A stretch of 64,000 bases of DNA from Poa pratensis (lineage: Eukaryota > Streptophyta > Magnoliopsida > Poales > Poaceae), in NCBI GenBank assembly GCA_947311845.1, contig CAMZMU010000096.1, positions 17,461,833 to 17,525,832 of the forward strand, written 5' to 3'. Below, in pieces: positions 24,860 to 37,476 of the stretch. Position 1 is the first letter of the stretch. Every line of letters begins with the position of its first letter. A model generated the notes under the pieces. It worked only from the letters and a program-made list of their open reading frames with translations. It was not told the DNA's origin and searched no databases. The position numbers and the translations under genes are program-made.

Positions 24860-24871
24860 TGGTATCAGAGC
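24860..24871 (+). other. Tekay primer-binding site
   Basis: TGGTATCAGAGC, complementary to initiator tRNA-Met, three bases after the LTR end. The region 24872-25470 is an untranslated leader. Confidence 0.9.
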
Positions 24872-25470
24872 AGTACTGCCTGTAGGAAACCCTTCTACTG
24901 GTCGACGTTGAGTCTAGTGTTTGTGAAAATATTTTTAACCTAAAAATGAGTTGTGAAAACCATCTTAGGATTCTTTTTACTCCTTATCTGGTTACCCTCT
25001 AATCTCGGAGCAATCTTACCTCGATTTGAGTTAAAGGTTTTACTTCTCATCTGTGACTTCAAAATTATTAGGATAACACTAAGGTAGAACCCAATTACGT
25101 GTTACGTGGACCTTTAGTGTTATGTGTCCGGTTGCTCCCGCTGCGTTGTAATCCGAAATCAACTCAGATGTTTGAACCTGTTACCCAACGAAGGAACAAG
25201 TGATTAGCCTCAATCTTGTGGGTTTTAACCCAAGGACTTGAACATAAGGTCCCGGATTGTGCCAACTAGAGTGTGTGAATCATATGGTTCCTTAACCATT
25301 GCATCTCTCGCTAGTAGCACATGATGCTGATCTTTGACCCAAGTTCTATCTTGTTGATTCCTTTTCACAAAGTATTATCGTCCCTAGTCTGTGTACTTGA
25401 GAAGACGCTAATGCTATTGTTTTAACCATTCGGAGAAGGATACTAACTGTGTCATTGTCAAATCTCCAGA

Positions 25471-26575
25471 ATGGCTCGAGGAGGCCGTGGTAACCACAAT
25501 GAGGAGGAACCATCGCCACCACCCTCGATGGCTCAGGTCTTGATGGCCATTGAGGAGAACCGTGGGCGCAATGAGCGTTTGCTTGAGCAGTTGGTGCAGC
25601 AGAATGCACGGAGGAATGAGTGCAACACTCTCACTGAGTTCCTGCGCTCGCAGCCACACCTTTGCTGATGCTAAGGAGCCACTGGAAGCTGATGATTGGC
25701 TTCGTGCTTGGAGCGCAAGTTCTCCGCGCTGCATGTCCCAGTGGCTGAACAAGTCAACTTCGCCACCTACCTCTTGGTTGGTGCAGCTGGCTGTTGGTGG
25801 GAAAGCCATGTGGCATTGTTTCCAGCCAACCATGTCTTCACTTGGGCTGATTTCCGCACTGCCTTCCGTGCGGAGTACATTCCCCAGCCGATCATGGATT
25901 TGAAGAGGAGGGAGTTCCTGGATTTGCAACAGGGATGGATGGACCTCCGCACTTATGGTCGTGAGTTCAACCATCTCTCTCGTTACGCCCCAAGGGACGT
26001 GACCAATGATGCTGACAAGCAAGAGCTGTTCCGCAAGGGTCTTACGCCGCAGCTCCGCTATGAGCTATTGCCCTTCAGGTTCCAGACCTACCAGGAGCTG
26101 TTCAACCAGGCTCTCACTCTTGAGCAGGGAAGAAAGGAACTTGAGGCTTCCAAGAGGCCCCCACGGGGACCACCAGAGTTCCTCGGGTTCTGAGAGCAAG
26201 AAGCGCAGGGTGTTTGTCCCTACAGCGCCGTACCTCGTGCTCCATTCATGCCAAGAGCCGCGGGATACAGGCCACCACCTCCGCGCCCCACTACTTCGAC
26301 ACTTGGGGTAGGCGGGAGTGGGTACCGTCCTATGCTACCTGCTCCACCTGGACTCACCTGCTACACCTGTGGCCAGGCTGGCCACTACTCCAGGGAGTGC
26401 CCCCAGAAGGCACCTATCACGGGAACTCCTGCACGAGCCCCTGCCACTCCAGCTGGCAAGGCTGGACCTATTGTGCGTGGTCGCCTGAACCACGTCTCTG
26501 CTGAAGAAGCTGAAGAGGACCCCGGCGTCCTATGGGTGAGTTCGAATCAACAACAATCTTGCTACAGTTTTGTTT
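25471..26575 (+). pseudogene. gag: Tekay gag (frameshifted)
   Basis: Starts at ATG 25471 (MARGGRGNHNEEEPSPPP). After 65 codons a small indel shifts the frame. The gag domain continues at about 25680-26190 (WESHVALFPANHVFTWADFR, FRAEYIPQPIMDLKRREFLD, LSRYAPRDVTNDADKQELFR). A second shift near 26195 leads to a Pro-rich stretch and the zinc knuckle CYTCGQAGHYSREC (26359-26400). The pieces align in order, so only a few single-base changes separate it from an intact gene. Confidence 0.88.
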
Positions 26576-28577
26576 GACTCTGGAGCATCGCATTCATTCA
26601 TATCCATAGCTTTGCAAAAGACCACAAAATACCGTTTGAGAAAATGAGACGTCCCTTGGTGATCTCCACTCCTGGCTCCAAATGGCAAACCGATGGGGTT
26701 ACTCCTGAGGTCCAGATTACTATCGGTTACTACTCTTTTCCTTTCGCTTTGGTAGCTCTGAGGTCAAGTGGCATTGATGTCATACTGGGCATGAACTGGC
26801 TAGCCAAATACCGGGCTAATCTCGACTGTGCTGCCAAGACCGTCACCGTGACCAACTCTTCCGGCGACAGTGTTAAGTATTGGTCTGCACTGTCAAGACC
26901 TCCATGTTCAATCATACCCAACTCACCCGAGATCCTCCTTTGCTTTATGGAAGGCGAATCCCCTCCTGAAATCCAGGACATACACGTGGTGTGTGACTTC
27001 CCGGATGTGTTCCCGGAAGAATTGCCTGGCATGCCTCCTGACCGAAGTGTGGAGTTTGTCATAGATCTACTTCCCGGTACTGCTCCGATTTCCAAGAAGC
27101 CCTACCGTATGCCGGTGGAAGAGTTGGCTCTGTTGAAAGAGCAAATTGATCAGCTGTTAGCGAAGGATTTCATTCAGCCTAGCAGTTCACCTTGGGGTTG
27201 TCCGGTACTCTTTGTCAAGAAGAGGGATTCTACCGTGCCTCGTCTAGTCTCTGACTATAGACCGTTGAATGCGGTGACAATCAAGAACAAGTATCCTATT
27301 CCTCGCATCAATGATCTGTTGGATCAGTTAGCTGGTGCAACGGTATTCTCCAAGATGGATCTGAGGTCAGGTACCATCAGATCAAGATCAGAAAGGAGGA
27401 TATCCCAAAGACGGCATTTGTTACTCGCTATGGCTCATATGAGTATACCGTCATGTCCTTTGGTCTCACCAATGCTCCAGCTACTTTCATGAGGCTCATG
27501 AACTCCATCTTCATGGATTATCTTGACAAGTTTGTCGTCATTTACATTGATGACATCCTCGTCTATTCCAAAACCGATGAAGAGCATGCCGAACATCTTC
27601 GGTTGGTTCTGACACGACTTCGAGAACACCGCCTCTATGCCAAGTTCTCCAAGTGTGAGTTTTGGTTGGATAATCTTGTCTTCCTTGGTCATGTGATATC
27701 CGCTAATGGTGTGGCTGTCATTCCCGACAAGATTCAGTCCATTTTGGATTGGAAAACTCCAATGTCAGTCAAGGACATCCGTAGCTTTCTCGGATTGGCG
27801 GGTTACTACCGCCGATTCATCGAAGGTTTCTCCAAGATAGCCAAGGCCCTGACTGACCTTCTCAAGAAGGATAAAAAGTTCGTATGGACGGCCGAAGATG
27901 AAGAGAGCTTCAAAACACTGAAAGCCAAACTCACGTCCGCTCCTGTGCTTGTCCTGCCGGACACAAGCAAGGATTTCGTCGTCTTCTGTGACGCCTCTCT
28001 GCAAGGCTTGGGCTGTGTGTTAATGCAAGATGGCCATGTGGTGGCATATGCTTCTCGCCAACTTAAGCCGCATGAGCACAACTACCCAACTCATGATCTA
28101 GAACTTGCCGCGGTGGTCTATGCTTTGAAGCAATGGAGACCATACCTGTTTGGTAACCGTTGCGAGATCTTCTCGGATCACAAGAGTCTGAAGTACCTCT
28201 TCACCCAGCCGGATTTAAATCTCAGGCAAAGGCGTTGGTTGGAGTTAATCAAGGACTATGATGTGAGTCTGAACTATCAACCCGGCAAAGCAAACGTCAT
28301 GGCTGACGCGCTAAGTCGGAAGTCCTATTGCAACAATCTGATGATTGAAAAGGCCCAACCTGCCCTCCATGAAGAGTTCTCTCGTTTGAACTTAGAAATG
28401 GTTCCCTCTGGCTACCTTGCAAATCTGGAGATCAAATCTACTCTTGTGGACCAGATTAAGGATGCTCAAAAGCGTGACAAGGGTATTCTAAAAATCAAGG
28501 AGAACATTGCTAGCGGGAAGGCCAAATGTTCTCTGTCAATGAATCCGGAGTTGTTTATTTTGGTGACCGCTTGGTAG
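26576..28577 (+). pseudogene. Tekay protease, reverse transcriptase and RNase H
   Basis: Protease FDSGAS at about 26573-26590 lies just after a frame break. RT begins near [16 protein letters not shown] (27000) and runs through [20 protein letters not shown] and [10 protein letters not shown] small deletion near 27375 shifts the frame. The rest of RT and RNase H is open for 374 codons (27453-28577), with catalytic YIDD at 27543-27554, [12 protein letters not shown], the RNase H start [14 protein letters not shown], and the NVMADALSR end. A frame break at about 28560 separates it from integrase. Confidence 0.9.
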
Positions 28578-29869
28578 TGCCAAAGAAACGAAAATTGAGG
28601 GAGCTGATCCTCCAAGAAGCTCATGAATCTCCTCTCTCTATTCATCCCGGTAGTACCAAAATGTACCAAGACCTTCGACCACAATTCTGGTGGACTCGGA
28701 TGAAGAGGGAAATTGCCAAGTATGTTGCTGAATGCGACACATGTCGACGGGTAAAGGCTGAACATCAAAGGCCTGCCGGCACTCTTCACCCTATTGCTAT
28801 CCCGAGTGGAAATGGGATGAAATTGGTATGGACTTCATTACTGGTCTGCCGAAGTCTCCAAAGGGAAACGATGCCATCTGGGTCATCATTGATTGACTAT
28901 CAAAAGTGGCTCACTTCCTCCCAGTTCGTGTTGACATTACAGCTGCCAGGTTGGCAGACCTGTATGCTTCTCGTATCGTCGTCCTTCACGGCGTTCCCAA
29001 GAAGATAATTTCTGATCGTGGAAGCCTATTCACCTCCAAGTTCTGGACTAGTTTCCAAATGCTATGGGAACTCGTCTCAACTTTAGCACCGCTTTCCATC
29101 CCCAAACTGATGGTCAGACCGAAAGAGTGAACCAAGTTTTGGAAGACATGCTTGGGCATGTGTCATCTCTTTTGGCAAGGATTGGGAAAAGTATCTCCCT
29201 TTCGCGGAGTTGTCCTACAACAATAGCTATCAAGCTAGTCTGGGCATGGCTCCATTCGAGGTTCTATATGGAAGAAAATGCCGCACTCCTCTAAATTGGT
29301 CTGAGACCGGAGAGAGCACTCTTTGGTCCAGATATTATCAATGAAGCTGAGGAGAAGGTTAGAATCATACGGGAGAATCTGAAGATTGCTCAGTCTAGAC
29401 AGAAGAGCTACTATGATAAGCACCATCAGGAAATTCACTATGAAATTGGTGATAAAGCTTATCTTCGCGTCTCTCCCCTTCGTGGCGTTCGCCGCTTCGG
29501 TATCAAAGGGAAATTGGCCCTCGCTATGTTGGCCCTTTCACCGTCCTGGCCAAGCGAGGAGATCTTTCTTATAAGCTGGAGTTACCGGTCATCTTCCCAA
29601 ATGTGCATGATGTGTTTCATGTCTCCCAACTTCGCCGTTGTTTCAAGGATCCTATCCATGGGGTCAATCACGAAGAGCTAGATCTCCAGGAAGATCTCAC
29701 TTATCGCGAGCATCCTATCCGTGTCCTGGATGAAGCCGAAAGGAAAACCTGTAACAAGACTACCAAGTTCCTCAAAGTTCAGTGGTCTCATCATTCCGAG
29801 GAAGAAGCAACTTGGGAACGAGAGTCTAGTCTTCGTGAGGAGTATCCCGACTTCTTTCCGCAATCTTAG
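28526..29869 (+). pseudogene. Tekay integrase with C-terminal chromodomain
   Basis: Zinc-binding HHCC part (HESPLSIHPGSTKMYQDL, CDTCRRVK) at about 28620-28760. The catalytic core is interrupted by a shift near 28815 and a TGA at 28894-28896, then reads VAHFLPVRVDITAARLADLY, ISDRGSLFTSKFW and [14 protein letters not shown] (the E). After further breaks the C-terminus has the VFHVSQLRRC motif and a chromodomain at about 29718-29862 (FLKVQWSHHSEEEATWERES). Chromodomains of this group are thought to steer integration toward particular histone marks. Confidence 0.88.
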
Positions 29870-29905
29870 AATCTCGGGACGAGATTCCTGTAAGGGGGGT
29901 AGAAT

Positions 29906-32900
29906 TGTAACAGCCCAAAGTTGAGAACCTAAAAACCCGAGTAAAATTTTCGCTTTTGTGTTGCATTGCATCATAGCATCCATTTTGAATTGCTAAACAC
30001 AGAAAACAAATGGTTGGGCACCACTTAAAAACCAATGCCCAAACTTGCTCTAACAAACTTCACAACAATGAAAGCATTCAACTTGCAAAATACAAATACT
30101 TGACATCTAATATTTGTCAAGGAAGTTCCTAGAGTTCAAAACAATAATTTTCAATTGCTCTAAATCTTCCAAATGAGCAACATTTGAATTTAGCAATAAT
30201 GCCTTAATCGAACCCAATGAACAAATGTTGTCCAAAACAATTTATTTGGCAACGCCAAATTTTGTGGTGCTTCTACTTGTTAGTGGGAGGCTACATGATT
30301 TTTCCCAGATTTTTCTAAAATGCTTTAGTGCCCTAATAAAATCCCCAACACCACAGGTTTTAAAAGAAAACTGGGAAGGACTTGTTGGTGATGGAACAAA
30401 TTGGGCCAGGGGGCTCTTTGCAATTTTGCCTTCTTCTTCCTCTGTAGCGACCGAAGCTCACGCTCCCGCCGAACCAGCTCGGCGCCGTGCTCTCCCCTGC
30501 TCCCCCTGGACCGCGTGAAGAGAAGAGCAGCACCCCGTGACAGCCCTCTGCTTCCTCCCTCGAATTCTCCCCGTTTTCCTCTCTCCTGCGCCCTGCCATG
30601 GCGGAAACCTAGCCGAGGTCGCCGCCGCCTGTCGCCGTTGATTGAAGCTCCTCCGCGCAGATCGAAGCTCACCAGCAGCTCCGCCAGGTCCTCTTCCCCT
30701 TCTCCGCCCGCGGAATCGAGCCAGGACGCCGAGGATCGACGCCGCGATCCTCTTCCTCCTCGCTGCCATCTGAGCTCCGCCGCGGAAGTTTTCGTCGTCG
30801 TCGAGCCATCCCCGACACCGCCGTCTTCTTCTATGAGCTGAGGGTGAGCACGACGACCGCCTGAACCCCATCTCCCTTTCCCCCCCTCGCACTAGCTCAC
30901 GCTCCACGCCGTAGCATCGTCGCCATAGTCTCGTCGCCGTGGAGCACGACCGGCCGTGGAAACGGCCTGGGCTGGGCTGAAAGCCGTCTTTCACGGGCTC
31001 CTAGCCAGCCTTGGGGCCGGCCCAAACCGGCCTGGAGGCCATTCATCTCTGGAACGAGGCCGGCCTTTCTGCCGGCCCAGACCGGGCTGAGGGCCGGAAG
31101 GCTCTGTTACCAGGCCGGCCTGCTAACCGGCCCAGACAGGGCTGGAGGCCGGGTTGACTTTTTTTTTCAGTTGTTCCTGTTTCCATTTCCCACCTTTTGC
31201 GCATGCTTCCCGCTCCCCCCTCGCGCGTTAGGGACATCGACTCCGACGATTCGACTACTTCATCCCTCTCTCTCGAATTCGAGTAGATATTTGTTATTTT
31301 GTTGAATTTAATCTAATTAAAATCACATAATTAAAAGGAGAAATTATAAATATCATAACTTTTTATCGGGACCTCAGAAAAATGTGTTCGATATACCAAA
31401 ATGTTCAAAAAAACATGAATCATCCAGAATCATCATCATGCATATTTGATCACAATTACAATCATGTACTCTTAGTAGTATTAGAATCATTAAGTTTTAA
31501 TATGGGGTTTATTCCAAATAATGCAATAAATATAACGGGGACCCCATTTAATTTGTTGGTCATGATCAATGCTTTTAGGGTGCATTTAAAATGTCATGTC
31601 ATCATGTGTTTGCGCATTGCATATGTTAAGCATGTGTGGTGTTTGATTGTTCCCTTCCGGTGTTGTTTGTGCATCGGTAGATCAAGGAGCTGAAGTGCCA
31701 CCCCCGTATCGTGACGATCCCTACTACCAGCCGTATCAACAAGGCAAGCGTAATCCCCCCCTCTGAGCATGTCTTATCCTATTTTCCGCAAATATTTTCT
31801 CCACTATAATATTGCATGCGGTTCCAAATGTCAATTTGTTTTGGATTAGAGTATCCTATAGTTGCATTAAGTTTCCGATGCCACTACCTGTTTCCCCTCC
31901 TATTATCTATAGGTTTGTATTGTTGGCCTGAGATACTTAGCTATGCAATGTTGATGCTTAGCCATGCTTAGTTAAATGTTCCGTCGTCCGATGGATATTA
32001 CATGTTGGAAACAGGTGACGAGATGTTACGATGATGGTGGAGAAATTGTGGTGACAGGTAATAAAATGCTTAAAGGTGGGGATGAGAGGCCACTGTGGTT
32101 GTGGTGCTTTGTCTCGTTCTCACCGCCTAGGTGCGAGTTCTTTACCTCTTGAACCAAGACTGAGCGTGCAACCATGCGTGAGGCCTATGCAATTGCAGGA
32201 ACCCTCATAGACTAAATAACTCGGGCGGGACTAGCCAGGGTCCTCTAGTTTGAGCTTCCATTTGCGCATGCGTGATGATGGTGGTATGAACTGAGATGAG
32301 GATGGTGGTGTTAGGAAAATGAGTGGCCACGGGGCAGGGTGTTGGAGGCACCTCTGCTCCGTCCTCACTGATGATCCTGGGTTAGTCCTTAACGAGGGAG
32401 AAGTCGACACCGCTCCCCCCCAGCAGGCTCTCCAAGGAAGAGAGCTAAAAGCTAGGTAATGGGCCGGACGGTACGCGTGGCAAACATTGTACACCCCTGC
32501 AGGGTTAAATCTTTTCGAAAAGCCATGTCCGCGGTTATGGACGAACTTGGGAAGTGAAGGTAAGACCATAGAATAACTTGAACGAAATGATTAAAAACTG
32601 AGTACTAAAGGTACTACTCAAGAATGTAAGGCTGACTTCCTCGAGGGTGATTCGGGGAGGTGCCTTTGTAGAACAGGTGCAGTGGTTGATGAAGGTTGAT
32701 GTTGAGAAATGTGATCAGAAGAAAAGAGTCACTTCTCACCTCTTTTAGAAACATTCTGATTAGTCGATGCCATTGAGTTATTTTTTCATAAATAAAATCA
32801 GCTTTATGCAAAACAGCCATAAAACCTTGAAAGCCTCATCGAGCTAAAGCTCTATATATAATCTTGCGAGTTCGTCGAACTCAACGTCGTTTGTTTTGTT

Positions 32901-33392
32901 ACAGAGGAGGACTTCACCGACCTCGAAGGTGGGTTCTTTGTGGACGTCGACGAGTAATCTGGGGTTCCCAGGTGGCAACTTGGGACATCCCGGAACAGCT
33001 GGCGTTGGATGTTTATCTGTAGGCCTCTTAGGCCATATTTTGGATCTTGTTGTTTAGAACAACTTAATTCGCTTCCGCATGTTGTACTGTTGGGTCTGTG
33101 ACCTCTGGTTGTAACTTGCTATCTTTCTCTATTATAAGAGTTGAACTATAATGCTTTGTGTCGTAGAGTCTGTGATGTGCCAGTTGTTCCACAAGTCTTG
33201 ATCTCTCTATTATACATTGAGGGTTGTGCCTGTGTTAAGGCATCAATCGGGGTGTTGCGTTGCCGATGATCCATTCCGAGCAACGCCGGTCAAAGGTTTT
33301 GGTCGGGGATTGGTAAACCCGTAACCTCCGGTTGTATCGCTTAACCGGTGACACACAGCATCACTGTATAACAGTCGGGTCGGGGCGCCATA
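29906..33392 (+). repeat. Tekay 3' LTR (3487 bp)
   Basis: Near-identical copy of 21369-24856 with a few single-base indels in homopolymers. It ends CCATA, with CCAAA duplicated behind it. Confidence 0.92.
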
Positions 33393-33397
33393 CCAAA

Positions 33398-33619
33398 GCA
33401 CAATGCAATTATTATAAAAGGTGGAAAGATGAAAGCCAGCCTAATGGAGGGAACCCAGGAAACCATAATGGAGACAATCGCAATAGCGCGACTCAGAATT
33501 CAGGTGCCGGGCAGAACAATGCGGGTAACCCTGGGCAGGTGGGACAATACCATACCATAGTCATCAACACCTCCAAGCGAGAGGAAAAGTTGAGTCACAG
33601 GAGCCAACAAGTGAATGCC
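33398..33619 (+). pseudogene. gag: Element A gag, C-terminal part
   Basis: Resumes after the Tekay insertion with AQCNYYKRWKDESQPNGG, then an Asn/Gly-rich tail and GQYHTIVINTSKREEKLSHR. The same block is found on the minus strand in B (about 45360-45560), confirming its order after the gag domain. It ends at the solo-LTR insertion at 33620; the reading continues at 38320. Confidence 0.8.
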
Positions 33620-34264
33620 TGATGCCCACAAGTATAGGGAATCGCTGAAATCTTCGTTGGGAAGTATTACCCAAATTTATAGTTCGGCTCGATGGGAACA
33701 CAAGAATACCAATAAGACTTTGGCAATTGAGGCGTCACTCTCAACCACACATGTATATCAATAAACTTGCAGCAGTAATAGTGATGGCAGTAAGGTGATT
33801 CAAGCAAGCAAAATAAAACAGCAGTAGTAACAAGGGTTTCCCAGTTTTCACCGGAAAAGTGAAAGTGTAACTCAGGGATTTAAAACGTAGGCACGAGGTG
33901 ATAGCGGGGCGTTGCATGAATAAGAGTGATCATATAATAAGATACGAACAGCAATGGGACTTATCTCTAACTCCGATATATGTAGGTATGTGTTCCAAAA
34001 ATAGTTGTGCGTACTAACCAAGAGAATTTGCACAACATCTATTGTCCTACCTGCCCATTTCACCGGGGCCAACTTGGAACTACAGGTAATTAAGGTCTAC
34101 CCTTTCGAATAGCCCGGAACAACGCATTAACACTTCATGAACACATAGAATCCTCAAACTAATACATCTCCCCTTGTTTTCCCTACCTGTCACTTTTAGG
34201 GTTCGCAGGTTCAACATAATAGCAGGCAATACACTTTGCAGATAGATACCAAACTCAAATATAT

Positions 34265-34289
34265 ACAACAACAACAACAACAACAACAA
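34265..34289 (-). repeat. (TTG)n tail of RTE LINE
   Basis: ACAACAACAA repeat on the plus strand directly next to the left target duplication. It is the terminal microsatellite of the element. Confidence 0.85.
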
Positions 34290-34353
34290 AACCTTTTTTC
34301 CCAAACAAGTTGGGGTAGGCTAGAGTTGAAACCCATAAGATCTCGAAACCAGG

Positions 34354-37300
34354 TCATGGTTCTGGCACATGGATAGCTAACTTCCACGCAGCCCTATCCA
34401 TGGCTAGTTCTTTGGTGATATTCCAATCCTTCAGATCTCTCTTAACAGACTCCTCCCATGTCAAGTTTGGCCTACCACGACCCCTCTTAACATTCTCATC
34501 CCGCTTTATCCGTCCGGTATGCAATGGCGCTTCCGGAGGCCTACGTTCTATATGACCAAACCATCTTAGACGGTGTTGGACAACCTTCTCTTCAATTGGT
34601 GCTACCCCAACTCTCTCACGTATATCATCATTCCTAACCCGGTCCTTTCTTGTGTGGCCACATATCCATCTCAACATGCGCATCTCCGCTACACCTAACT
34701 GTTGGATATGTCGTCTCTTGGTCGGCCAACATTCTGCGCCATACAACATCGCAGGTCGAATCGCCGTCCTATAGAACTTGCCTTTTAGCTTTTGTGGCAC
34801 TTTCCTATCACAGAGGACGCCAGAAGCTTGGCGCCACTTCATCCAACCAGTTTTGATTCGATGACTCACATCTTCATCGATATCACCATCCTTCTGGAGC
34901 ATAGACCCCAAATATCGGAAGGTGTCTTTCTCAGGTACCACCTGTCCATCAAGCCTAACCTCTTCCTCCTCGTGCCTAGTAGTACTGAAACTGCACCTCA
35001 TGTACTCAGTTTTGGTTCTACTAAGCCTAAAACCTTTCGATTCTAGAGTCCGCCTCCACAGCTCTAACTTTCTATTAACCCCCGCTCGACTATCGTCAAT
35101 TAGCACCACATCATCCGCAAAGAGCATACACCATGGGATATCTCCTTGTATATCCCCTGTGACCTCATCCATCACCAAAGTAAAGAGATAAGGGCTCAAA
35201 GCTGACCCCTGGTGCAGTCCTATTTTAATTGGAAAGTCATCGGTGTCGCCATCACTTGTTCGAACACTTGTCACAACATTATCATACATATCCTTAATGA
35301 GGGTAATGTACTTTGTTGGGACTTTGTGTTTCTCCAAGGCCCACCACATGACATTCCGTGGTATCTTATCATACGCCTTCTCCAAGTCAATGAACACCAT
35401 ATGAAGATCCTTCTTCTTCTCCCTGTATCTCTCCATAAGTTGTCGTACCAAGAAGATGGCTTCCATGGTAGACCTCCCAGGCATGAAACCAAATTGATTT
35501 TTGGTCACGCTTGTCAATCTTCTTAAACGGTGCTCAATGACTCTCTCCCATAGCTTCATTGTATGGCTCATCAACTTGATTCCACGGTAATTAGTGCAAC
35601 TTTGAACATCCCCCTTGTTCTTGAAGATTGGCACTAATGTACTCCGCCTCCATTCTTCAGGCATCTTGTTTGACCGAAAAATGAGGTTGAAAAGTTTAGT
35701 TAGCCATACTATCGCTATGTCTCCAAGGCCTCTCCACACCTCGATGGGGATACCATCAGGGCCCATTGCCTTGCCTCCTTTCATCCTCTTCAAAGTCTCC
35801 CTAACCTCAGCCTCCTGGATACGCCGCACAAAGCGTCGGCTGGTATCATCGGAGGAATCGTCTAGCTCAATGGTAGAGCTCTCATTCTCTCCATTGAACA
35901 GGTCGTCGAAGTACTCTCGCCATCTACGCTTGATCTCTTCGTCCTTCACGAGGAGTTGATCCGCTCCGTCCTTTATGCATTTGACTTGGTTGACATCCCT
36001 CGTCTTCCTTTCTCTCGTCTTCGCCATCTTATAGATGTCTCTTTCGCCTTCCTTCGTGTTTAGACGCTGGTAGAGGTCCTCATACGCCCGCCCCCTTGCC
36101 TCGCTCACCGCTCGCTTTGCGGCCTTCTTTGCCCCCTTGTATATCTCCATGTTGGTTGCGCTCCTGTCCAGGTATAGGCGTCTGAAACAGTCCTTCTTCT
36201 CCTTAATAGCCTTCTGGACCTCAACGTTCCACCACCAGGTATCCTTAGCATCCCTTCTACTTCCCCTGGTCACACCAAACTCCTCTGATGCAATCTTCCG
36301 AATGCAAGTCGCCATCCTCATCCACATACTGTTTGCATCGCCTCCTTCCTCCCAAGGGCCCTCCTTAAAAACCCTCTCCTTAAAAGCTTGAGCTGCCTCT
36401 CCCTTTAACTTCCACCACTTTGTTCTAGCAACTTTTGGGCGCTTATCCCGCTGGACACGAATCCAAAAACGGAAGTCAGCCACCACCAGCTTATGTTGAT
36501 GGACAACACTCTCTCCAGGTATCGCCTTACAATCAAGGCAAGCGCGTCTATCTTCTCTTCGAGAGAGGACAAAATCAATCTGGCTAGAGTGTTGGCCACT
36601 ACTGAAAGTCACTAGGTGGGATTCTCTCTTTCTAAAGAGGGTGTTAGCTACGACCATGTCGTAGGCTAGGGCGAAGCTTAAGACATCCTCCCCTTCTTGG
36701 TTCCTGATGCCATAGCCAAAGCCCCCATGCACCCCTTCAAAACCTGTGTTAGATGTACCCACATGGCCATTGAGGTCTCCTCCTATGAAGAGCTTCTCAC
36801 CAGTAGGTACTCTCCTAACCAAGTCCTCGAGACCTTCCCAGAACTCTCTCTTGGTGCTCTCGTTGTGGCCTACTTGCGGGGCATACGCGCTGATAACATT
36901 GAGAACTAAGTCCCCAACAACCAGCTTGACTAGGATAATCCGGTCTCCTTGCCTCTTGACGTCCACTACTCCATCCTTGAGGCTCTTGTTGATCAAGATG
37001 CCTACCCCATTTTTGTTTGAGGTTGTCCCCGTGTACCACAGCTTAAAGCCGGTATCCTCCACCTCCTTCGCCTTCTGTCCCTTCCATTTGGTCTCTTGGA
37101 CGCATAGGACATCAACACGCCTCCTTATCGCCGTATCAACTAACTCCCGTAACTTGCCCGTCAGGGACCCTACGTTCCAGCTACCTAAGCGGATCCTCCT
37201 AGGCTCGGCTAACTTCCTTACCCTCCGCACTCGTCGAGTCAAATGCGAAGACCCTTGCTCATTTTTCACTACACCCGGGCGTCGATGCAGCGCGCCACTA

Positions 37301-37476
37301 AGGATGCGACGACCCGATCCTTGCTCACTTATCACCGTATCCAGATCAAGATACGGCGCGCCACCAAGGGGGTGGCGGCCCGGCCCTTGCCCATTTGACA
37401 CCACACCCGGGTTCCGATATGGCGCGTCGCTAAGAGGGTTACGCCCCAACGAGGTTCTTTTGGGTTTCATCTCCAT
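34354..37476 (-). CDS. RTE LINE endonuclease/reverse transcriptase, 1040 aa, intact
   Basis: A single open frame with two enzymatic domains. Residues 11-76 are three tandem 22-residue repeats ([10 protein letters not shown]..., [10 protein letters not shown]..., [10 protein letters not shown]...). The AP endonuclease follows: [36 protein letters not shown] and [10 protein letters not shown] starts near [15 protein letters not shown] and includes [28 protein letters not shown] and [13 protein letters not shown]. The catalytic FADD is at 35110-35121 (minus strand). The C-terminus has [11 protein letters not shown] and [13 protein letters not shown], common in plant RTE. It nicks DNA and copies its own RNA into the target. 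I see no stop or shift, so it may be active. Confidence 0.93.
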   Translation of the reverse strand: MEMKPKRTSLGRNPLSDAPYRNPGVVSNGQGPGRHPLGGAPYLDLDTVISEQGSGRRILSGALHRRPGVVKNEQGSSHLTRRVRRVRKLAEPRRIRLGSWNVGSLTGKLRELVDTAIRRRVDVLCVQETKWKGQKAKEVEDTGFKLWYTGTTSNKNGVGILINKSLKDGVVDVKRQGDRIILVKLVVGDLVLNVISAYAPQVGHNESTKREFWEGLEDLVRRVPTGEKLFIGGDLNGHVGTSNTGFEGVHGGFGYGIRNQEGEDVLSFALAYDMVVANTLFRKRESHLVTFSSGQHSSQIDFVLSRREDRRACLDCKAIPGESVVHQHKLVVADFRFWIRVQRDKRPKVARTKWWKLKGEAAQAFKERVFKEGPWEEGGDANSMWMRMATCIRKIASEEFGVTRGSRRDAKDTWWWNVEVQKAIKEKKDCFRRLYLDRSATNMEIYKGAKKAAKRAVSEARGRAYEDLYQRLNTKEGERDIYKMAKTRERKTRDVNQVKCIKDGADQLLVKDEEIKRRWREYFDDLFNGENESSTIELDDSSDDTSRRFVRRIQEAEVRETLKRMKGGKAMGPDGIPIEVWRGLGDIAIVWLTKLFNLIFRSNKMPEEWRRSTLVPIFKNKGDVQSCTNYRGIKLMSHTMKLWERVIEHRLRRLTSVTKNQFGFMPGRSTMEAIFLVRQLMERYREKKKDLHMVFIDLEKAYDKIPRNVMWWALEKHKVPTKYITLIKDMYDNVVTSVRTSDGDTDDFPIKIGLHQGSALSPYLFTLVMDEVTGDIQGDIPWCMLFADDVVLIDDSRAGVNRKLELWRRTLESKGFRLSRTKTEYMRCSFSTTRHEEEEVRLDGQVVPEKDTFRYLGSMLQKDGDIDEDVSHRIKTGWMKWRQASGVLCDRKVPQKLKGKFYRTAIRPAMLYGAECWPTKRRHIQQLGVAEMRMLRWICGHTRKDRVRNDDIRERVGVAPIEEKVVQHRLRWFGHIERRPPEAPLHTGRIKRDENVKRGRGRPNLTWEESVKRDLKDWNITKELAMDRAAWKLAIHVPEP

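Larger units (their letters stand above)
21369..33392 (+). mobile_element. Tekay-type chromovirus (Ty3/gypsy) inserted in element A gag
   Basis: LTRs of about 3.49 kb at 21369-24856 and 29906-33392, with perfect target duplication CCAAA (21364-21368 and 33393-33397). PBS for initiator tRNA-Met at 24860-24871. Polypurine tract TAAGGGGGGTAG at 29891-29902. The gag-PR-RT-RH-IN order with a C-terminal chromodomain and very long LTRs identifies the Tekay-like branch of chromoviruses. The 3' LTR ends CCATA rather than CCACA. The LTRs differ by roughly 1.5% by eye, so this is one of the youngest layers. Confidence 0.93.
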
